64,000 nucleotides of DNA from Membranipora membranacea (Eukaryota > Bryozoa > Gymnolaemata > Cheilostomatida > Membraniporidae), in the NCBI GenBank assembly GCA_914767715.1, contig OU612069.1:23557387-23621386 (forward strand), in the 5' to 3' direction. The stretch's first letter is position 1. Each line of letters begins with the position of its first letter. The position numbers and the translations under genes are program-made. The notes beneath the pieces are model-generated. The model ran no database searches. It was not told the DNA's origin and saw only the letters and a list, made by a program, of their open reading frames with translations. This document shows, piece by piece, positions 34,470-46,122 of the stretch.

Positions 34470-34625
34470 CTAATGTTTTTTTATGCACTCATACAATAAT
34501 TGAACTGTGTGGACACGAAAATGATACCTCATGCTTAGTACAAAATCAAGTGTTGTTTTATTGCGCAAAATATAACACTCGAGAAAAAAATAAAAGAAAT
34601 ATGATGTCAAATAATTATACCTCAC

Positions 34626-34746
34626 TTTCTTAGTGAAACCATATAAAGAAATGTAAACGACCACTCTTTCCAGCTCTAAGCTATGGCCGTCTGAAAGTTC
34701 CCTATCCAGCAAAATACGTGATTTTCGTACTGTCATGACCCGATAT
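34626..34746 (-). CDS. Candidate exon, unknown
   Basis: Acceptor AACACCTTTAG|A and donor AAGAAA|GTGAGG bound 40 open codons (YRVMTVRKSRILLDRELSD onward), alternating charged and aliphatic residues as in a beta-sandwich. It ends in phase 0 and so does not splice directly to 34,302-34,469. The two may belong to one gene with a missing exon. Confidence 0.3.
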
Positions 34747-34862
34747 CTAAAGGTGTTGTGTCCTCGATCCTCATAGTAATATACTCCAACCTAGATGGTC
34801 GTTCATATGTGCCTAAATCAACTAAACCGGACAACTTTTTTTGAGGCGTTACTATAACTTAA

Positions 34863-35230
34863 AGGGCAACCAAGGTTTCGCAGCAATGTATTAGTGGGTA
34901 GTAAATAATGTGCTAAGCAGCATGAGCTTTGTGCATGACGCGGTGCAAAATTCAAAGTAGTTGCTGACTCTAAGCTGGGTAATTCTTCAGTTTAGGGGAG
35001 GTTCCAAGACATTGGTGTAATAATGATAGAGCACAGGCTAAATAATAACAGGAACAGGAAACTGCTCTGTGGTATTCTCTTTTAGCTGAATTTGAGTACC
35101 TGATGGATGAATTGTTTCACAGGAATTCTGGCTGAATAATCATTAGAATTAGATTTTTGTCTTTTTCCCGATGCAGAAGTTGTAATCTGCTATCAATCGG
35201 TGAGAACTTGTTTGAAACCTTGGTTGCCCT
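34863..35230. mobile_element. TTAA-flanked MITE, long copy
   Basis: TIRs AGGGCAACCAAGGTTTC and GAAACCTTGGTTGCCCT are flanked by TTAA at 34,859-34,862 and 35,231-35,234. TTAA duplication is the signature of piggyBac-type elements. No transposase frame. The 85-bp element at 54,177-54,261 is an internally deleted relative. Confidence 0.88.
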
Positions 35231-35732
35231 TTAACCTCGGTTTCGATATGGACGAAGGTTGATTAATACTTTCCTCCGAATTGGACCTAGAAAATGTGAG
35301 ATGAAGATGCTTTCACTGGATGAACAGGGTCTAGAGTGTATCGCAACACATTCTCTAGATTAAAAGTATGACAAAATGATTTATAGGATGTGCTTGGATT
35401 TTCTTTACTTTGCTTGTTATTCTGTAGTTTTGTCTTGGTAGGTTGGCATTTGAGGGCAATCTTAATTAGAATTCAAGGTCCTGTAGTTTGTAGCTTTGGT
35501 TTGCTTTCTGACAGAAACTCATATTTATTTCCTCACAGTTGACTGTATAGATCACCAGTCAGGAAGGGAGAAAAACAAAGTTTTGCTCCACGCGATCAGC
35601 TACATCTGCTACATAAACCTGGTAACATAAACCTGGTAACAAAATGTGTTTCGTATAAGGGGGTATGCATTCAAATAATTGGATAATGTATTTGGTTTTG
35701 TTCAGCTGAATTGCATATTATTATTTTTCCAG

Positions 35733-35966
35733 CCTCAGGAGCCAATAAACATGAGGATGGCTTCAACAGTCAGTATATTGAGGACGGACTCATCAATTTC
35801 AGTAACCAGTCCATGAAGTCCCAGTTCAGATGTGCTCTGACATGTCAAAGTGATGCAATGTGTGCTGGATATAAGTATGAGGGTGGTATGTGCAGCTTAT
35901 ACCAGCCTTCTTGTACGATGCAAAATGTTGATGTGACCATCATGATTAGAGGGATTAATATGACAG
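35733..35966 (+). CDS. Exon: PAN/apple-like module
   Basis: Acceptor ATTTTTCCAG| and donor ACAG|GTATG, phase 1-1, 78 codons. FRCALTCQSDAMCAGYKYEG followed by MCSLYQPSC gives the C-x3-C-x5-C-x8-C-x6-C pattern of PAN/apple folds (Cys-x3-Cys of the helix, then C-x-x-Y/F and a late Cys). Confidence 0.7.
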
Positions 35967-38900
35967 GTATGTTATGCAGGCTTCTACGTTTTTTTGGAAT
36001 TGTATGCTTGAAGGTTTAGAAAATGAAGCATATTGCGGTCTATTTATCAAAATAAAATAATATATATATCTACATAACAGCAAACATATCTTTGATATAC
36101 GCAACTTGAAGTGAGAAAATCACAGTAGAGGTTGGTATCAAGAATTCTATAACACTTGGACCAAATGTTTGTCATATCTGCAGCTGTATCTCCATGTTTT
36201 ATGTATTGAGATTATCCTCACAGATACCAGTGTTGGCGAACATGACCTGTGTACAGTTGAATGCTCTGAAGTAACAGAGGCATTCACAGAAATAGAGATG
36301 AACACATCGACTGAGATACAATTCCACTCTGAATACTATGTATGTGATGTCAAGCTACAACTTATATCGCTGCAAAGTAAGTATTCAATGAGTAATAGGA
36401 ATATTGAGGTTAAGAAGTCAGTTTTGAGGAATATAACTTCGAGATAGGCACATTACAATGTTGTTCCAGGAATTTCAATCCGAAAACATATTCAATCTAC
36501 ATCTTCTCCTTCTCCGTCTCCAAGAGCAATACCAAAATTATCCGTATTTTATTTTTGCCATGCCAAATTCATAGATATATCCATAGCATGCTATTTATTT
36601 GATGAAAATACCCCAGTCTTTCTTATCCTAGCCCTTTCCAATCATATCACAATTTCCTGCTGTGTTTGATATTGTATAATTGGATAGGACAAGACTTGAA
36701 TTAAAAAGTTTTTTTTTACCTGCAATTTAGAATTCCGAAATAGGTTTTCCTGTTTTTAATAACAAATCATTTTATCACACAACAGAAATAATAACTATCA
36801 TGAAATCTCAATACTGGTGTTTTTCCTCTGAGAAAGTGAGGGATGAAATTCAATGGTCTAAAATTGCTAAATAACTGCTCAGAATATAATCAATCAACTT
36901 CTACATAAATCTAAAGGCTATATTTGAAATTCTCAGTCCCGAACAAATGTGAAGCTATAACCATGACAAAATAGTTGTTTAATCGTAAGCATATACTTAC
37001 TAAAAATTAATCAAGATAGGGCACCTTAGCATTGAGACACTGAGGCATTTTGTTGTTGTCAGCAATACAATATTTATTTGTGCAGCAACATCACCCCAGG
37101 GGCGTATATTCTAAAATATTTCACTCACTGACTTTTTAGAGCTGAGTATAATGATCGGGCACAGCCCGATCCACACGCCGTAGGCGTGGCGGGGAGGGTG
37201 TGGGAGGGGCGCTTAAGCGCCCTCCCACACGGAAATTTTTGCATTTCGGTAGCAAAATAGTGCAAGCAGAGAGGTATTTCAATAGCTCACTGAGCTGTTG
37301 GGTACTTTCAGAAAACAACTCAATAGCAGTAGAAGATTACGGTAAAAATGCTCCAGTTATAAAGCATTAATTTGAAAAAAAAACTGACTTTGATGGGATT
37401 CGAACCCACAACAATCTTATAAACAGTGAATGATAGGCAGACGCTCTACACACTGAGCTATTCAGCCACTCACAGTTATCCGTGGGCCGTGAGTGCTAAT
37501 ATACGCCACTGCATCACCCCATCACTCCCATGCTTATACTCCAGACCAAACCAACATAGTCAGGTTTGCTTTCCATCAACTCATCATCATGGGCGGAAGG
37601 CACTATTGTCAAGGCACCTGTTCCTTGTAACACAATAACAATAATAATATAAGCTTTATATGCTATTAAGTGCACCTTTCGGGGCAATTTGAAAATATGC
37701 TCGCATTAAGATATGTTCATCTGTTAAGCGCACATTTGTACAATTTAAGGATGGACAAGCTAGGGTAATGTATGAAGAGCTCACCTCCATTACCAACATT
37801 GGTAGTGACCATGATTCTTACCTGCACCTCTCAGTTTGAGAAGGTCAAATCCTAACCACTACGCCATCCTGCAATTTCGATTCATTTCGTTTCATGCTCT
37901 ACTTTAAGATGCACAGGCAGATGAAAGTTACATTGGTTGCTTTAAAGATGATAATGAAGCTCGTGACCTGGATGGAGTCGCTTATGTTGATTATGAAGAA
38001 ATGACCATATATAAATGTAGTGACTACTGTGTAGCTAGAGGTGTGTAGTTCCTTAATATATATTGAGTAATGGCACTTGTTTATATATCACAAAGCATAA
38101 CCATTCTCCTAATCACCAATGCCTAGAGCACTGGCATGATGAAAAAAAGTTCTACTGAACAAAATTTTTTCCGAACACCTTTTCCTCTTCCGGGCAAAAA
38201 TGGGCAGCCATAGCATGAAAATCATATTTCAAATTATATCTTTGAAAATATAATCTATTGAATAAGTATCGTAGTATCTTTTATGCCAAGAAAACATTCA
38301 GGTCAGAATAAAAGCAGTGTAAATAAGCAGTTTGACGTTGTGCATAACATAGAGTTTAGCGAGCAGCCCCTGCTCTAAAGTGTGTAACCTTGTGTTATAC
38401 ATGATGATCGAGTCTCACACTAAGCTAAAAGATAGCCTGTTTTTTCCTTCCCCTGTTTTATTGCACATGCTCAAAGGATAAACTCAGGACACCAAAAATA
38501 TTCTGACAAAAATTGCAGCATATTCCATCTATGTGAAGCTTCATTTTTCTGCTTGCTTGCAGTACAAAGAATGGATTGAGAGTAGGTAACATTAATTATG
38601 GTGTAGTAATTCATCACAATCAGGAACTTTCAAAAAGTTTTCATAAATAAAACCTCTGCAATGTGCTGCCAAAGAAGTGGCTTTTGGCATCTGAAACCTC
38701 TGTTCCCCTTCAATAAATTGATTCAAGGAATTGATTCCATCTTATATTCTTAAACATATAAATTGTCCAGTTACATCGGACGCGAGGATGATCATGGCTT
38801 TATACATAGCTTGAATGAACAAAGCTGTCTACTCAATACAGGTGTATGTTTAGACATTGGGGCTCTCTTAACACCTAAGCGCCAATTCAATGATCTTTAA

Positions 38901-39467
38901 TCTGATTCTTACAGAATACATATACATGGGACTACAGTATTCATATGAGTGTTTTTGTGGTAACACATATGGTAGACATGGACCCCCTGATGAGACCGAA
39001 GACTGTGATATGATATGTGCAGGAAACCCCAGCCAAATCTGCGGTGGATACACCCTGAACTCAGTGTGGCGACTATGCGGTAAGATACTGGTCGTTTTGC
39101 AAATGCAAGATTTCTGCTCAAAAAACAATTTAACTGATAATATACCAAGCTCTATTTAACACTTTGGTGGTGTGGCGAAAACAAATATGTACCATAGGTA
39201 ACAAACATTTTGAATTATGATAGCAATTTCTAATTCCAATTATTGTTTTATACACTAGGAGTGCCAGCTGTCAGCACAGAGTTAGGAGGTACTGATCAGA
39301 TTTGCTCATTGACCAATGAGAGGGCAGCTGGAACAGGTATAGAGTACTCATATAACTGTTCATCACCTGCTGATACTCTGAGAATTCAATCTGATTATAA
39401 TTCTAATAACGTAAAAATTAATAATATCACGGGATATAAACACCATCCAAAATTACCCGTTAACTGA
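35733..39467 (+). CDS. 3' part of a gene for a secreted PAN-like/WSC protein
   Basis: Five exons join in phase 1: 35,733-35,966; 36,224-36,376; 37,921-38,040; 38,915-39,079; 39,259-39,467 (stop TGA). They encode a PAN/apple-like module, an unknown two-Cys module, one WSC domain split over two exons, and a last module with two Cys and N-glycosylation sites. Such proteins act outside the cell, where WSC and PAN modules bind carbohydrate or protein. The 5' exons with the signal peptide were not found. An AATAAA lies at 39,895-39,900. Whether 39,259-39,467 is really terminal is less sure than the WSC part. Confidence 0.75.
36224..36376 (+). CDS. Exon: unknown module
   Basis: Acceptor TTATCCTCACAG| and donor CAAA|GTAAGT, phase 1-1, 51 codons, three Cys (LCTVECSEV...YVCDV). 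It may be the partner half of a beta-sandwich whose other copy is the last exon of this gene. No firm family. Confidence 0.6.
36377..37096. other. Intron, nothing recognised
   Basis: AT-rich intron part before the hAT-type MITE; no additional exon with paired splice sites was seen. Confidence 0.5.
37097..37511 (-). mobile_element. hAT-type MITE with tRNA-like core, copy 2
   Basis: Ends CAGGGGCGTATATT and AATATACGCCACTG, flanked by the 8-bp duplication CATCACCC at 37,089-37,096 and 37,512-37,519. It is the same family as 17,100-17,515 but inverted: the tRNA-like part (37,388-37,468) reads on the minus strand and has the same box A and box B. It also shares the GATCGGGC...GCCCGATC hairpin and CCGCCACGCCTACGGC segment. 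It sits in an intron of the WSC gene. Confidence 0.93.
37921..38040 (+). CDS. Exon: WSC domain, first half
   Basis: ESYIGCFKDDNEARDLDG, then MTIYKCSDYCVARG. The Y-x-G-C-(Y/F)-x-D start and the M-T-(I/V)-x-x-C-x-x-x-C helix are classic WSC features. Confidence 0.88.
38041..38914. other. Intron within the WSC domain
   Basis: About 870 bases, no repeats or exons recognised. Confidence 0.6.
38915..39079 (+). CDS. Exon: WSC domain, second half
   Basis: YMGLQYSYECFCGNTYG, then CDMICAGNPSQICGG and VWRLC. The ECFCGN and C-x3-C-x-G-(N/D)-x3-(I/C)-C-G-G motifs are the most conserved parts of WSC domains. It joins in phase with 37,921-38,040. Confidence 0.92.
39259..39467 (+). CDS. Exon: last module of the WSC gene
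   Basis: Acceptor TTATACACTAG|. 69 codons to TGA. Contains DQICSLTNERAAGTGIEYSY and N-x-S/T sites (NCSS, NITG). The last 20 codons are low in features, so the true exon could end earlier at a weak donor. Confidence 0.55.
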
Positions 39468-40872
39468 AAGACTCTTTGAGGTTTATGGGGTGAACGTGAA
39501 CGTGAACGCAAATATTGTATATTTTCGATAAAATATTTACTCATACTTGAATTAAATGAGAGAAGAACGTTTCAAGATTGTAAATCAGGGACCTGGCGAA
39601 AGAAATTTGATGCAAACCCTTAGAAAACACCATCTGTGTACAGAAAGAAAGAACCAAAGAGGTGCCCATATCAAAGACCTGTGAGTTGGAATGTTTTCTT
39701 GTGATTCAATTTTCATTGTATTATGTAAGATTTTTGCTATGTCTTTTGCGGCCTACCTATTGCTAAGAAATGATTACATTACTTGTTGATAATAATAAGT
39801 TTATCTCAATCTTTTGAATGTTGTTAAATTGTTTGTTTTCAGTGATTTTGTTGCCTATTGTTATATTATTCCCAGTCAGAGATTATGGTGAACAAATAAA
39901 TTTATATTTTTTGTTGCAATAGAACCATTTATCCTGAGAGCCCTGCAAACCTGACACTCAAATTGAGTCTTCTGGAATGTTTCTTGATCTATTTCTGGCT
40001 ATTACAACATAGGTAAAGGGAGTTATCTCTTCTGAATCCTTTTCTAGTCTTCTCAATTACAACTCATACTTTCCGGGAAAATTTTCTAACGTTAATCTCT
40101 CAACTCCACTACATAGTCATTTTCAAAATATAGTACCAATCATTCAACTATTGGTTTTGCTATAACATATCTAGTGCTGTATTTACAAAATGTGAGAGCT
40201 TACATCGCACTAAGGGGATTATGGGTAACTTTCTTCATCTGTTACCATCAGTTATATAATCGAGCAGACAGCAGAACACGAAGCATGCTCGAGGTAGGAT
40301 GATTGTGTTCTAGTCAACTGGACATCATTTCTGGAATCTTCAAGCCAGGAATGGATACATACTAATAATTCAACTGTATGCTTAGGTGTGGAAACAACCT
40401 CATGAGGTTGGAGTTGAATTTTGGATATTTGATCTCAGATATGTGTTATGCCTGATCCGGGATAATGTGTTCTCAATCATCACTTACTAAGCGTCATCAT
40501 TGTGCCACTTGGATAGACAAAGAAATATGCACAGTCATTTAGGCTGGCTATCATGAGACTCGGTAGGCATTCAATACATAACTCAGAGATATAGTGTTAC
40601 TTTTAAATCTTGATGGGAGTGTTTCTTTTTGGCTTGCTGACACAGTTACTGGGCTGAAGGCTTTACTTCCAATTAGTGATTTGGTTGGAGCATTACAGCC
40701 ACATATAATAACTGTCACCGCTAGCATCACATATGAGTTAGAATCATAGATTTAAAAACAGTATAGATAGGACATTGTGTGCTCCTGTCTATCAGATAAT
40801 ATGATAGCTACTTTAGCCTCAGATCTAGGAATTTTAGCAATCTAGACTATAAGGCTGGGTGACACATGACTG
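39468..40872. other. Probable 3' UTR and intergenic DNA
   Basis: No coding signature; ends at a small hairpin. Confidence 0.4.
39895..39900 (+). terminator. Possible polyadenylation signal of the WSC gene
   Basis: AATAAA about 430 bases after the stop codon at 39,467. No GT-rich element is obvious, so this is a positional guess. Confidence 0.35.
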
Positions 40873-40942
40873 TTAGTAAAACGACCTTCCAGCCAATCAT
40901 GTTCTTACAACATTGTGATTGGCTCATAAGTTGTTTTACTCA
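40873..40942. repeat. Hairpin with CCAAT-type arms
   Basis: TTAGTAAAACGACCTTCCAG then CCAATCATG at the left pairs with CATTGTGATTGG then CTCATAAGTTGTTTTACT at the right, imperfectly, over about 30 bases. It is probably a short MITE. No clear duplication at its ends. Confidence 0.6.
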
Positions 40943-43034
40943 GTATAGCCTTCTCTCATTGGACACTTTCTGATAAGGTTAACATCATTAAAGGTAAAGT
41001 TGAGTAAAGTGATGGACATGTCTTATTAATTGTTGCACTACTAGATGTACTTTCCTTCAATAACTACTTTCTACATACATTCTTTTTATCCATACAAAAC
41101 TAGAGCTGCCTCTACTTTGTGTCAAGTGTAAACAGGGTCCCAATGATGAAAGAAGAATTCACTGGTAAGTTGTAACTGCTGAAGTTCTACTTATTCAATA
41201 CTAGCTTATTGATAACAACCTAAATTGTAAATATGAATATATATATATGTTCTTGGCTGATTGATGTTATGAATTAAGTTCTCAACAGACCAACAAGTAT
41301 CATGTTCTGCTATTAGAGATTCATGAAGTTAAGAACAGTAACTGTCCTATTATTGGTCTGTACACACTCATTGAGTGTGGCAGATCATCATGCTAGAGCA
41401 AAGGAGAGAACTAGTCAGGTCAGGTTCTTCAAATTAACAAGAGAATAGCCATTGCCGTAGTCATATGACAAGATGCATCTTATTATTATTTCAGGTTCAT
41501 TTGCCCTACCTAGATGAGGTGGCTGGTAATATGTGCCACAGATTCCCAGAAAAAAAACGTTGGCGTTGAAGGGACAGCCACAATTTGCAGTGGTAGTGGC
41601 CCAGTGGGTATGAGGATAATGATAGCTATAAACAGGCGCAGTCGGAGGTTGGTATAAATAACTATTTGAGATATGAATGTCTGAAAGCCAAATGTCAATC
41701 CAACAATAATGGCCTGGATATCTAAGATGTGTGTTGCTGCTCAAACATCAAGGTCCTACTTTATTGTAAGAATCGCCACATTTAGCTTGTTAGGTGTATA
41801 TTGGTGAACAAAATGTTCTAAACTTATATTTCTCTTCGGGTGTTTTGATATAGAGAGGACAGTGCGTCAATCAGAGTGGGAGGCGATCATTAGCACAGTC
41901 AGCAGACTCGTTAACATGGGCCCGAGAGATGGAACGAACAGGCTGTACCACATATATAATGATAGCCGATATCGCAACATAAACAACCTGTGGGACAGTA
42001 GCACTGAGAAACTGTCTGGCTGAAACTTCTCTGGACAATTCCATGCTAATAAACATTTAAGGCCCTGAGAGAGCATTATTTAATTTTCAGAGGGCTGAGA
42101 AAAAGTTAATCGCCCTTAAAAACAGAAGAGTTTGCTAAAATATATATTTCCTGTACCATGTTGCACTGAAATAAACAAAGTTAGTTTTCCTTTGAAATAG
42201 TTTGATGTCTTACTTTATCCAAGCCTGATGCATTATCTTTTTGGCCAAGGTACTCCCTGCAATGAACTAAACCTTGCTCCCTGTTATGTCCTCTTGGAAA
42301 CGGATGAGGATCATATCCAAATATGAGGTATTATCAAGAGTTGTCTTCTCATGACATGTGAGAGGACAACTCATCATCAATTTGGTGTTATACATCATAA
42401 ACTGCTATTCTTTTCCAGGGAAGGGGAGATGGGTTGCTCTCATGCCAATAAATGCATCGAAACCATTTGTTACATGTCTGCATGTGCAACGAGAGCCCAA
42501 CAATGAAATAGCTTCTTTCAACTGAAAATCCTGTTTTTAAATCTATGGTTAGAATCAATGAGCTGCCTGGCAGAACTGAGGGAATATTTAAAGCGTTGCA
42601 GTTATATTCACTGCTGCACTATGTTTTGCATGTGAATGTATTTGTAGACATGTCGTGATATGCAGGCAGGCTACAATCTCCTACTCCCACACCTTAGTTG
42701 AGATCTGATGTGAGATGTTCTATATCAGACGTCACCGAAAGTTAGAAAATTTTCTTGCAGAAAATTGGGCAATTCGATATTTTTGTGCGTTGTAGTCTTT
42801 TCTTACCTCCATGAATAGATTTAAAGCTGGGGGTGCCCCTTTAGGAGATGAACCACTAATAAGACACTACCTTGTTAACCCCAAATCAGTAACAAATAAG
42901 ATATTTAAGTCAATACAGTAAATTGTTGGAGAACAGTATTAGCAGGAAAAAAAATTGACGATGGAGACTAGGTCGCTTTAATTAAAGATGGAAAAGTTAG
43001 TAACATACAATATATAACACGCATCCAAGTCATT
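40943..43034. other. No gene supported; two hydrophobic minus-strand frames
   Basis: The minus-strand frames at 41,510-41,698 (IQAIIVGLTFGFQTFISQIV) and 41,871-42,056 (VPQVVYVAISAIIIYVVQPV) encode possible membrane helices. Splice sites between them are weak and no family is recognised. They may be remnants of a multi-pass membrane protein. Confidence 0.25.
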
Positions 43035-43391
43035 TTAAGCCAGGTTTACACAGAGGAAACTCGCAACTGGAAACTCGCAACCTGGAAACTTTGAGAAAAC
43101 CTAGAAACTTGTAGTGTGAAGTTGCAGTTGCCCATCTGTTTATACACAGGCAACCATCTGCGCTTGATAGTGTGATGACTGAATGAATGCAAACTGATGC
43201 TAGAACAGAACAATGATTCTTTTGAATCGTTGTGATTTGTGAAATAATTAAGCCACACCCAGCTGCTAGCAACAGTTGCTAAGATTGGTTGCCCTTGGTT
43301 TTTGTTTGTGTTTACACAGCAGCAGCTAGTTGCTTGCCAATCTGCAGTCATGAAGAAAGTAAGAAATCTCCTATGTGTAAACACAGCTTTA
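43035..43391. mobile_element. MITE-like element with GTTTACAC ends
   Basis: TTAAGCCAGGTTTACACAGA at the left and ATGTGTAAACACAGCTTTAT at the right pair over about 22 bases with mismatches. The interior is rich in short subrepeats (GGAAACTCGCAAC, GCAACAGTTGC). Target duplication not resolved. Confidence 0.6.
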
Positions 43392-45325
43392 TACACTGAG
43401 TAAAACGTAAGCTCAGTCAAAGAACAATATGGAATAGGAACAATAATATAAATCTGAGTTGACAGGATTGTAGACATTAGTAAAGTAAAGTGAGATTAAA
43501 GATTTTAGCATAACTAGAAAATTAAGCAAGGTTACAGATATTACCATAACCCTTAATAAGGCACCAAGCCAAGCAGGTGGTTCTGATAATGCTTGGATAG
43601 TAATATTATAACAACAAAATATAGGCCTATAAGGCCGGGTTATGGTTAACAAAATTACAAAGTACACAGTAGATCATTAATAAAACAACTTCAGCTTGCC
43701 CCTGTATTGTGATGATGGTTGCCTCACAACTACCAGATTTAAATTTGGTAGCTGTAACTAGAGATACAAATGCATTTAGAGATTCTTTGAACCACAGATG
43801 TCAATAACAGTTCTTACTTCTCGCTTTGGACAAGCACTGTAAACAATTAATGATCTGCACCATGAACCATGTAGACACAGTAATGAAATAATAAATCAAT
43901 CAGGCCAAACGGTAGAACTCAGATTTTTATGAGACCAATTACTTCCCTGCAAGAGCGTATTGATTTGTTGAAAGTGATTTTTTCACTTTAATTGTCTCAT
44001 ATTGTACTATACACATTATATACTTCTCTAGCGGGACAAATCAATACAACAATAATTGAAAATGAAAAGCCGATGAGAACCATCAATATAGCTTGTCTTT
44101 CTTGGCAGATTGTAATAAATATCATAGAAATATTCCTGATGAGCAAATCATATATGATATTAAGTGATGAAGTCTAAGATTAGGATAGATTAGCTTAGAA
44201 AACACAATATTACCTTTTTCTTAGCACTAAGAAATATAAGTTGATGCTGGATTTAGAAAACTGGTATAACAAGAATATCTCCAATACAAAGATTGTTATT
44301 CTTCTTTTTCTTGTACTAGCTGAGGCTGTTACTTTACTGATACATTCTATTCAGTTTAGAGATTAAAATTTTGGGCTGTTTTTGAAAACTGCAATGAAAT
44401 GTATCCCATATGTTTTCTCATATTATCTGGATTTATGCCATCAATTCAAGTTCACATAAAATCAATTTCATCTGCAAGATACAGCTGCATACCCCTAAAT
44501 AATGCACAATGGGAAGCTGATAATTGTATTTTGTAATCAACCATTGACCTAAAAATTCTTCTCAATACCAAATGAATGTCACCGCCCAACCCATCAACCA
44601 ATACACTGCTCTAGCTTTTAATCATGATTTTCGAAAATCTGATGAGCGTTTTAAGTGTCTATTAAAATTTTTCCAAATTGTTGTGCATTGTTGGTTAACT
44701 TTCCTATTTTCCTTCTCGGAGTTGACGAGTTTTGATTTGTTGACATCCGTTTTAAAATTGTCGATTGATTGAGCTAGAGAGTAGAATATTCAGGCTAGAA
44801 AGCGTGTTGCTGTTGGCGCTGTACTATCGGGAAAAGCAATATGACACTAGACTTCTCGGCACATCAGATGAGTTTAGATCCTCTTCCAACTGAAGAAATG
44901 TCGGCCTAGTCTAGCTTTGCATTCCCTTTTCATTCAGTTAGAGTGATTTCCATTACGTTACATTCTTCTTAACATACATAGGCAATATACCTACCTCACA
45001 TCTTAGGGTATGATATAACCTTGTGTATCACCATCTAAAAATTGTCCTCATGATAGAGATACCTTACCTTAAACAGTAATTCATGACTGTTTGAATCATG
45101 TTTCTGTTGGTATAAATTGTCTGGAAATGCATCTAGAACTTGACGATCGATGTTGAGAAACAGCGATAAAAATATCAAGACCCCCAATATTCGCAAGATT
45201 GTTGCGTGTGTATCAAAAAGAGTGTCATTCAGATTGAGGTAATTTTAAAGCTCAAAAATGATTCATGATCATATTGGCTAAAAAAGCTTAAATAATGTAG
45301 CATCAGGTGCTCATTTGTAGTGTAT

Positions 45326-45359
<34 letters not shown>

Positions 45360-46012
45360 TTGTATTGTCAATCTGCAATCCTCTTTTTGAATGTTTATCA
45401 AGCAGGGACAGAACAAATAACTTAAATTATATGGAAAAGTAGGGAGACAAAGGAGAAAAATGCACTTAATGCAGGTTTTCTCTAAACTATGCATATTCAC
45501 TGTGGCCTGTGGTGGTGTTGGTGGTCACGTGATCACTTGCTGATGTATTGCCTGAAAAAGAGCATTTGGTGGCTGGTGAGGGATTGCTTGCTAGTAGTGA
45601 GGTATTAGGGGAGAAAACAATGAGGTGTCCGGTATGGTGCTGTTTGTTACATTTGGGTGGTTAGGATGTTGTCAATGACCAATGGGTTATACTGAGAAAA
45701 TGATTTAATCTGTTTAATTCTATCGACTAGAATTTAGATGTAGTGTTATAGAAATTAAGATTGCCCATAACAGCAAAAGTTTTTGTCTTGCTATATCTGG
45801 TGAACTAAGAGTTGTTACCATTTTTTTTCTACTCTATGATGTGGCATATACATGGCTTGTAGCCGCTATCTTAAGATTATCTGTCCCAAGTTACTCAGAT
45901 TTGGAATTAACTTATTTCTCCAAAATCACAATTTTTCTTGTTTCTGATAAAATAACGTTACTTCATCAACTCCACACTAGGTATATATATGAACTTTATA
46001 TATGAACTTTAT
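43392..46012. other. No gene recognised; TA microsatellite
   Basis: AT-rich with a TA dinucleotide run at about 45,328-45,358. Nothing else supported. Confidence 0.4.
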
Positions 46013-46122
46013 ATATGGATATGGATACGGATACGGGTACGGGTACGGGTACGGGTACGGGTACGGGTACGGGTACGGGTACGGGTACGGGTACGGGTAC
46101 GGGTACGGATACGGATATGGAT
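46013..46122 (+). repeat. GGGTAC hexamer array with graded edges
   Basis: The centre is a perfect GGGTAC array. On both sides the units change first to GGATAC and then to GGATAT, so the array is roughly symmetric in its decay. The peptide-like Gly-Tyr, Arg-Val and Tyr-Pro frames read through it are artefacts of the hexamer. Confidence 0.95.

Noticed and set aside
35541-35621. Possible exon upstream of the PAN-like exon (after TTTCCTCACAG)
   Set aside because: The acceptor is good, but the only donors leave the exon in phase 0 while the next exon needs phase 1, and the peptide has no module.
37388-37468. Functional tRNA gene on the minus strand
   Set aside because: It is part of a hAT-type MITE present in two copies, and the acceptor stem does not pair.
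37805-37875. tRNA-like sequence on the minus strand (GGATGGCGTAGTGGTTAGGA)
   Set aside because: Box A-like only; the box B region is degenerate, so a SINE call is not supported.
41103-41166. Possible small exon with two Cys before a GTAAGT donor
   Set aside because: No partner exons in phase and no recognisable domain.
46013-46122. Interstitial telomere repeat
   Set aside because: The unit is GGGTAC, not the animal TTAGGG repeat.
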